DNA of 33,023 bases. Source: a virus. Under the pieces are notes generated by a model. The model made no database searches, was not told where the DNA came from, and saw only the letters and a list, made by a program, of their open reading frames with translations. Positions 29,401 through 33,023 of this stretch are shown one piece after another (position 1 is the stretch's first letter; the number at the start of each line of letters is the position of its first letter). Location of the stretch: the IMG/VR virus record IMGVR_UViG_3300025138_000181, positions 1 to 33,023 of that record; one strand, written 5' to 3'. The position numbers were made by a program, and so were the translations under genes.

Positions 29401-30976
29401 TAAAGATAAAAATTACAGAGATTGGGTAGCAAATGGTGGTTCGTTATCTAGTTTTTTTGATACACAAGGATTATTTAGAGGACGACTAGAAAGATTTTAT
29501 TCTGACAAAGGAATTAATTTTAAAAAAGTTATAACGTCTCCTTTAAAATTAGGCGAATGGTTTGAAGCATTAGGTTCTTTAATTGAAAACGCATCAAGAG
29601 TGGGAGAGTTTTCTAAAGCTCAAAAAAAAGGTAAAACAGTTTCTAAATCTGTTTTTGAAAGTAGAGAAATTTCAACTGACTTTTCAATGAGAGGTGCTTA
29701 CGACAAATGGTATGGTGGAGCAGCTCAAATATTTATGGAAACGTCATTGTTTTTAAGACCTGCTGTTCTTGGTGGAGATAGAGTTTATCGAGGTGTAGTT
29801 AAAGACTCAAACAAAGGACAAGTTATATCTAAATTAGCAGCAGGTGCAGGTTTCTCTGTTTTGTTAGCAGAAATGAATAGAACTAATCCTTTATATATAG
29901 AGATGGAAGATTGGGATAAAGATGGTCATTGGCATTTCTTTTTACCAACAGAAGATTTAAAACAATTTGTTTTAGAAAATGGAAGAGTACCTTCAACTTT
30001 AGAAGAAGTGTACGGATATAATGAACAAACTAAAATGTATGACAAACCAATGTATGAACATTGGAGATTACCTAAACTATGGGAACCTGGGGCAGCAATG
30101 TCTGTAGCAGAAAGAGCTTGGGTTAATTGGCAAGAAAGTAATAATTTTCAAACAGCTCTTGATGCTAAAAGAATACTATTTGAAACTTTTAGACTTCAAC
30201 TAACTCCATTTGTATTAAATCCTCCTTTAGAAGTTCAAGCAAATAAATTAAAATTTATGCAAAGACCTATTGAGTCTATGTCTGATTTATCTTTACCTAA
30301 AGAATTAAGAGGTGGTCCTTATACAAGCAAAACAATAAAAGCATTAACACAATTTTTAGGACGAAAATATTATAAAAGTGATTACGTTCCTGAAAAAGCA
30401 AAATTATCAGCTCCACAAATTGAAGCTCTTATTCGTGGTTATACAAGTACCATAGGAAATTATTTTTTAATGGCTAGTGATTATGCTTTCTTTGATGATA
30501 TGCCTGATTTAGCATTTGAAGATTATCCTGGTATTAGAAGATTTAGAAAAAAAATAGTTACAGGAACTAAATATGGAAATGAACTTTTTGAATTATTTCA
30601 AGAAGTATCAGAAGTAGTAGCTGCTGCAAACTATTTAACAAAATCTAATTTACCAGAAGAAGCCAAAGTATATATTGAAGATAAAGCCATGAAACTTCGT
30701 ACAGGGGCTAATAATTTAAAAGAGACACTACAAAATATTAATGGAGCAACAAAATACGTTTTAAATCAAAAAGAATTAAAACCTTTACAAGATTTTGCTA
30801 AAGATAGAGCAAAGTCAAAGAAAAGAAATTTTGTTCCATCATTAATAGAAAAGGGAATATTCAACGATATAGGAGCATTAAAATCATGGTTAAGAGAAGA
30901 TATGATGATTGAAAGAAATATTCTTATTAGCAATTTAAAAAACACTATTGAAAAAATAAAGGAAGAAGATGAGTAA
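26492..30976 (+). CDS. Large polyvalent internal virion protein with HExxH and LPD38 domains
   Basis: A 1494-residue protein, the largest of the window. The N-terminal about 70 residues contain three repeats of an (I/L)APPRK-type motif. A gluzincin-like HExxH (H451-E-V-A-H455) is followed about 35-45 residues on by 'HEGFAEFIRFY', typical of the metal-ligand Glu of phage metalloprotease domains. The C-terminal third (about residues 920-1140) has the LPD38 signature (FIQANFVRDTL...ENASRVGEFSKAQKKGKTVSKSVFESREIS...FLRPAVLGGDRVYR). Such proteins ride in the virion and enter the host with DNA. The protease could process host wall or envelope proteins. That substrate is inferred. Confidence 0.82.
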   Translation: MAEFTLAPPRKSENSNITLAAPRPVMPPTNFMDDMMKEEGFEVANQSINIAPPRKPLYENVFDTIKALTVEPVKAGYERFTEAFEGDIGVPNAAFESGSEAEKEFFGFNTDKSMTPTNIAKTFNKELMATIYDVGDFAIMRVPFAAFSATVGTGAEAIDNAIGEIPGAREAVGNVFGKAVGEDDIKEGIEGFFHHYMINKMSGGGGMNVIKAMPKDIAKQKANEFVKDFEKNIDKNAKEIAESIVPLEIDASIRKPAIEKIETIIKKEWETKKEPYIEMQEKNLAEGKPKFEVRDDIVEFKIGDTISLDAKGTKATITAVMAKSEAKTKDGLTVFNVKTENGKVGTITLEAVKRYNRQETVDSMMGAGPKHRNIAKIEERMEATPDAPKDLIRRDVILQQFLKDLDLPIEIGGVKGKNTLGYHRNFLGIGKPGGGGAIRLKNRNQLEVAAHEVAHYLDSRIPEIKKKYSEKDMANEIIQVSYDITKLHEGFAEFIRFYMTDPVYAKESAPKFFEWFDTQVRTNKLIDSQNKMKDIGPAVLKAQTNFSNWYKQSALDRARSKIGAEVAINEGVGTTAQQLRVELIDVLEGLRRYEDGIDTQPVIYMNARNAKGMSEALRQSIKQGALRIVERNGERVFEIDTNGIKFQKIIDAVGGRDAPFWDYAAGRRAKYLFENFKVKTGFTAAEIQALVGLEKKYPQYKKLFKEYQEWWNTIVEIGIKSELFTREQVNKWRNVDYVPFNRVNKSSKGPKQASDVFTIKMIRGSERNIGHPLDNIIKNARTILQESISNQLKLDVIKKAEQTKDSGRFIEAIKEKKRKQEVSVSTKEIRDTFKENVLDVSKGLLPKDIDLMIDIAFDLMGDFTKAIVHGLKPKEPNTLAVLKKGKIEYYRVADPLLFRALEALNTKKSTFDTVVGYLSIPTRIGRSFITLAVDFIQANFVRDTLMSGMLSKNGYIPFVDAAKGLKSQIFKDKNYRDWVANGGSLSSFFDTQGLFRGRLERFYSDKGINFKKVITSPLKLGEWFEALGSLIENASRVGEFSKAQKKGKTVSKSVFESREISTDFSMRGAYDKWYGGAAQIFMETSLFLRPAVLGGDRVYRGVVKDSNKGQVISKLAAGAGFSVLLAEMNRTNPLYIEMEDWDKDGHWHFFLPTEDLKQFVLENGRVPSTLEEVYGYNEQTKMYDKPMYEHWRLPKLWEPGAAMSVAERAWVNWQESNNFQTALDAKRILFETFRLQLTPFVLNPPLEVQANKLKFMQRPIESMSDLSLPKELRGGPYTSKTIKALTQFLGRKYYKSDYVPEKAKLSAPQIEALIRGYTSTIGNYFLMASDYAFFDDMPDLAFEDYPGIRRFRKKIVTGTKYGNELFELFQEVSEVVAAANYLTKSNLPEEAKVYIEDKAMKLRTGANNLKETLQNINGATKYVLNQKELKPLQDFAKDRAKSKKRNFVPSLIEKGIFNDIGALKSWLREDMMIERNILISNLKNTIEKIKEEDE

Positions 30977-33023
30977 TGTAAAAACATGGAGTACAACAGC
31001 AGCTAGTAATAATGCTACACCTCCTGATGGGTTTCCAGAAAATATGTTGCCAAGCCAAGTTAATAATGCGGCTAGAACATTAATGGCAGAAATTCGTGAG
31101 GTATGGAACGATAAAGAATGGTTTGAACTTGGTTCAGGTTCAGGAACGAGTAATGCGACAAGAGCAAGTACAACTTCCATTACGATTGCTGCAGACGTTA
31201 CTTCTACATATCATGTTGGAAGACGTGTTAAAATATTTGGTGCAAATACAGGAACTATATATGGAAAAATAGCAACAACTTCTTATTCTGCTCCTAATAC
31301 AACAGTTTCTTTTACCCTTGATAGTGGAACTATTCATTCTAGTGATACAACTCCTAGAGTATGGGTTGGTTCAACGTATGTTGGTCCTGCTACCCCAGTT
31401 GTTGATGAAGATAACATGGCTAGTAATAGTTCTATTTTAGCACCTTCACAGCAATCGGTAAAAGCATTTGTAGAAAATTTAGTAACTGGACAGGATCTTG
31501 ATGTTTCTGATGGCTCAACTGCTATTGCGATTGATCTTGATAGTGAAACTTTAGGTTTACTTGGTGGCACAGGAATAACATCAACTGCTTCTGGAAATAA
31601 TGTTACTTTAGCTATTGATGGAACTGTTGTTACAGAAAGTTCTACTGATACTTTAACAAACAAAACTTTAACAGCTCCTGTAATTTCTTCTATTTCTAAT
31701 ACAGGAACTCTTACTTTACCAACATCAACAGACACTTTAGTTGGAAGAGCTACTACTGATACTTTGACAAATAAAACTATAACAGGCAGTAAACTTAAAG
31801 GCACAACACAAATTGAAATTGGAGATACTTTAGAAATTTATGATGGCGATATAGACTTTCAAGGTGGAACATTAAAACTTGATGGTAGTTCTCCAAAAGG
31901 AGGTACAGGTAGTTTTAACACAGCACTTGGTGAACAAGCACTTCGTCAAATGCCTACTTCAGGTAGTGGCACAAACAATAACAATACAGCTATTGGATAT
32001 GCAACTTTAAGAAACACGCAAAATGGTGGTCAAAATACAGGAATAGGATCTCTTGCATTAAATTCATTAACAGGCACAGCAGGAAACAATACAGCAGTTG
32101 GGTATGAAGCAGGAAAATTTATATCTTCTGGTCAAAACAATACAATTTTAGGAAGTTTTGATGGAAATGAAAGTAGTCTTGATATTAGAACATCAAGTGG
32201 AAATATTGTTATTGCCGATGGAAATGCTAATATAAGATTTTATGCTAATAGTTCTGGTAATGTTGGTATAGGTACAGTTTCTCCTAGTTCAAAATTACAT
32301 ATTAACGGAGATATTACAGCAGACAATGGTAAGATTACTGTTTCTGATGGATCAAGTTCTACAGCAATTAATCTTGGTGGAACATTAACTTTTGACTCAA
32401 ATAATTTTAATGAGTCAAGTGGTACTGTAAGTGTAAAAACAGCAGGTATTGGCAACACACAAGTTGCTACAGGTATTGCGAGTACAAAAATTGCAGATGG
32501 ATCAGTTTCAGATACAGAATTTCAATACATAAATTCTTTATCATCAAATGCACAAGATCAATTAACTGCAAAATTAGTAAAGGCATCAAATTTATCTGAT
32601 GTTGCATCAGCTTCTACTTCAAGAACTAACTTAGGTCTTGGATCAATAAGCACACAAAATGCAAATGCTGTATCTGTATTGGGAGGCTCGATTACAGGAA
32701 TGGGAACTCCAAGTGGAAATACTGATGTTGCAAACAAAAGTTATGTTGACCAAGCTATTGCAGGTCTAAGAAATAGAACTGTTGCTGAATGTGCTTCAAC
32801 TGCCAATGTAAATATTTCTAATGGTTTAGAAGCAGGAGACACAATAGATGGTGTAACTTTGGTTTCTGGAGATCGAGTTCTCCTAAAAGATCAAAGTACA
32901 GCAACAGAGAATGGTTTATATTTAGCAGTTGGAAGTGGTGCAGGTGCAGCTAGTCGTGATCCAGAACATGATACTATCGCAGAATTATCTGGTGGTATGA
33001 TTACTGTTAATCAAGGCTCTGCA
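30969..33023 (+). CDS. Tail fibre protein (3' truncated by the window)
   Basis: An open frame of 685 codons without a stop from ATG 30969 to the right edge. The N-terminus (TWSTTAASNNATPPDGFPENMLPSQVNNAARTLMAEI) is the attachment motif of many marine phage fibres. Two copies of 'TDTLTNKT' near residues 219 and 258 and a repeat-rich region at about 317-385 (NTAIGYATL..NTGIGSLAL...NTAVGYEAG) follow, suggesting a trimeric beta-helical shaft. The end contains 'GLRNRTVAECAS...GDRVLLKDQ', a common segment before the receptor-binding tip. The tip itself lies outside the window. Confidence 0.88.
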   Translation, partial: MSNVKTWSTTAASNNATPPDGFPENMLPSQVNNAARTLMAEIREVWNDKEWFELGSGSGTSNATRASTTSITIAADVTSTYHVGRRVKIFGANTGTIYGKIATTSYSAPNTTVSFTLDSGTIHSSDTTPRVWVGSTYVGPATPVVDEDNMASNSSILAPSQQSVKAFVENLVTGQDLDVSDGSTAIAIDLDSETLGLLGGTGITSTASGNNVTLAIDGTVVTESSTDTLTNKTLTAPVISSISNTGTLTLPTSTDTLVGRATTDTLTNKTITGSKLKGTTQIEIGDTLEIYDGDIDFQGGTLKLDGSSPKGGTGSFNTALGEQALRQMPTSGSGTNNNNTAIGYATLRNTQNGGQNTGIGSLALNSLTGTAGNNTAVGYEAGKFISSGQNNTILGSFDGNESSLDIRTSSGNIVIADGNANIRFYANSSGNVGIGTVSPSSKLHINGDITADNGKITVSDGSSSTAINLGGTLTFDSNNFNESSGTVSVKTAGIGNTQVATGIASTKIADGSVSDTEFQYINSLSSNAQDQLTAKLVKASNLSDVASASTSRTNLGLGSISTQNANAVSVLGGSITGMGTPSGNTDVANKSYVDQAIAGLRNRTVAECASTANVNISNGLEAGDTIDGVTLVSGDRVLLKDQSTATENGLYLAVGSGAGAASRDPEHDTIAELSGGMITVNQGSA

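Noticed and set aside
31334-31804. 156-residue leftward frame inside the tail fibre gene
   Set aside because: It mirrors the Thr/Val/Ser-rich fibre codons. The forward frame is clearly a fibre, so this is a shadow.

Overview
The window is most of a temperate, short-tailed (podovirus-type) phage genome. It is AT-rich and densely packed. Nearly every gene overlaps or abuts its neighbour through ATGA, TTGA, GTGA or TAATG junctions. No host chromosomal gene is present. The major capsid protein is of the SU10/DUF5309 type, the terminase small subunit is Sf6-like, and the tail nozzle and DNA-ejection genes follow a P22/SU10-like order. The codon use, tiny genes and gene content resemble phages of low-GC marine alphaproteobacteria (pelagiphage-like). 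That host assignment is inference, because nothing in the window names the host.

Layout. (1) Bases 2-3951 are rightward: a truncated gene, small membrane proteins, a metallophosphoesterase, a MazG-like protein, a lysis set (T4-type lysozyme, 32-residue membrane peptide, GTA-type holin), several very small basic proteins and an HExxH protein, closed by a strong terminator. (2) Bases 3952-4162 hold the attachment region: a 45-bp copy of the 3' half of tRNA-Pro(UGG), flanked by two pairs of 9-bp repeats that look like integrase arm sites. (3) Bases 4163-8074 are leftward: integrase, an excisionase-like HTH protein, an HNH nuclease that overlaps another reading frame, an OB-like protein, a RecB-type nuclease and small proteins. 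(4) Bases 8075-9147 are the immunity region: an XRE repressor flanked by GTCAATTT sites and two G-rich hairpins. (5) Bases 9148-11251 are rightward early genes: a LexA-like DNA-binding domain, a YdaU-like replication protein and unknowns. (6) Bases 11248-12833 are a leftward cluster of eight tiny genes, apparently controlled from a divergent region with six 8-bp repeats next to a ribbon-helix-helix gene. (7) Bases 13129-13476 are non-coding with three 12-bp repeats. (8) From 13477 to the right edge is the virion module: TerL, TerS, portal, scaffold, capsid, terminator, head-tail and tail proteins, a 1494-residue LPD38/HExxH ejection-type protein, and a tail fibre cut by the window end.

Because the tRNA-derived core sits inside phage DNA with phage genes on both sides, this is the free (attP) form and not an integrated prophage. 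The late transcription unit probably runs from terL through the fibre, across the window edges (if the genome is circular or permuted), into the lysis genes, and stops at the terminator at 4042-4076. No phage polymerase, helicase or RNA polymerase is visible, so replication should depend on host machinery plus the YdaU-like protein.
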